From Pseudomonadota bacterium (GTDB taxonomy: Bacteria > Pseudomonadota > Alphaproteobacteria > Caulobacterales > Caulobacteraceae): DNA of 5,246 bases. The notes below the pieces were generated by a model. It was not told where the DNA came from, did no database searches, and saw only the letters and a list, made by a program, of their open reading frames with translations. A program made the translations under genes and the position numbers. The first letter of the stretch is position 1. Each line of letters begins with the position of its first letter. The DNA lies in NCBI GenBank assembly GCA_023445705.1, contig JAEXKM010000342.1, forward strand, positions 1 to 5,246, in the 5' to 3' direction. This document shows positions 5,098 through 5,246 of this stretch, one piece after another.

Positions 5098-5246
5098 CTA
5101 CTTCTGACGGACCGGCTTCAGCTTGCGTCCGGCCATCAGCATCTTGCCCTGGTGGCGGGCCTTCGCCGCCTCCACCAGGGTCCGCGCCGCGTTGCGCACC
5201 TCCTCCTGGATAGCGTGGTCGGCGTCCAGCGCCTCGTGGCTGGTCG
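5098..5246 (-). CDS. C-terminal end of an unrecognised protein (partial)
   Basis: On the minus strand an open frame enters from the right edge and ends with TAG at 5098-5100. The visible 48 residues start TSHEALDADHAIQEEVRNAA and end GRKLKPVRQK. They look like an amphipathic, probably helical segment (EEVRNAARTLVEAAKARHQGK) followed by a basic tail with several Lys and Arg. Codon use has the strong G/C third-position preference of the other genes, which supports coding. I do not recognise the family and the rest lies outside the window. It is convergent with cobS and separated from it by the hairpin cluster. Confidence 0.6.
   Translation of the reverse strand, partial: TSHEALDADHAIQEEVRNAARTLVEAAKARHQGKMLMAGRKLKPVRQK

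Overview
The window looks like a chromosomal stretch from a GC-rich alphaproteobacterium, most likely in the Caulobacter/Phenylobacterium group. This is inferred from the strong GC third-position bias, an aerobic-type cobaltochelatase subunit CobS closely resembling alphaproteobacterial versions, a TauD/TfdA-type dioxygenase paired with an AraC-type regulator, and a C-rich palindromic intergenic repeat of a kind I associate with Caulobacterales. No RNA gene, CRISPR array, insertion sequence or phage gene is visible.

Layout. Positions 1-1728 (minus strand) are one uninterrupted reading frame that runs off the left edge. It encodes a signal peptide, a long Gly/Ser/Thr/Asn-rich beta-helical passenger and the start of the conserved junction that precedes the barrel of an autotransporter; the barrel lies outside the window. 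Upstream of it on the same strand (1817-2671) is a complete Fe(II)/2-oxoglutarate dioxygenase of the TauD/TfdA family with an intact metal triad. It is divergently transcribed from a complete AraC-family regulator (2808-3812, plus strand). Next on the plus strand is a complete cobS (3944-4948). The last 149 bases hold the C-terminal end of an unrecognised minus-strand gene, convergent with cobS. The 149-base gap between them is packed with hairpins and a 40-base-spaced repeat.

How it may work together (inference). The AraC regulator and the dioxygenase share a 136-base divergent control region, so the regulator probably senses the dioxygenase substrate or a related compound. The dioxygenase keeps the Fe and 2-oxoglutarate ligands of TauD, but three taurine-pocket residues appear replaced, so the substrate is probably not taurine. 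The autotransporter follows the dioxygenase by 88 bases in the same direction with no clear terminator between them. Read-through is possible, but the autotransporter has its own strong ribosome binding site, partly covered by a perfect hairpin. CobS belongs to late aerobic cobalamin synthesis and seems unrelated to the other genes; its usual partner CobT is not next to it.

Nothing here is clearly a previously undescribed system. The points most worth a second look are the altered substrate pocket of the dioxygenase, the hairpin over the autotransporter ribosome binding site, the lack of Shine-Dalgarno sequences before the regulator and cobS, and the repeat cluster at the right end.
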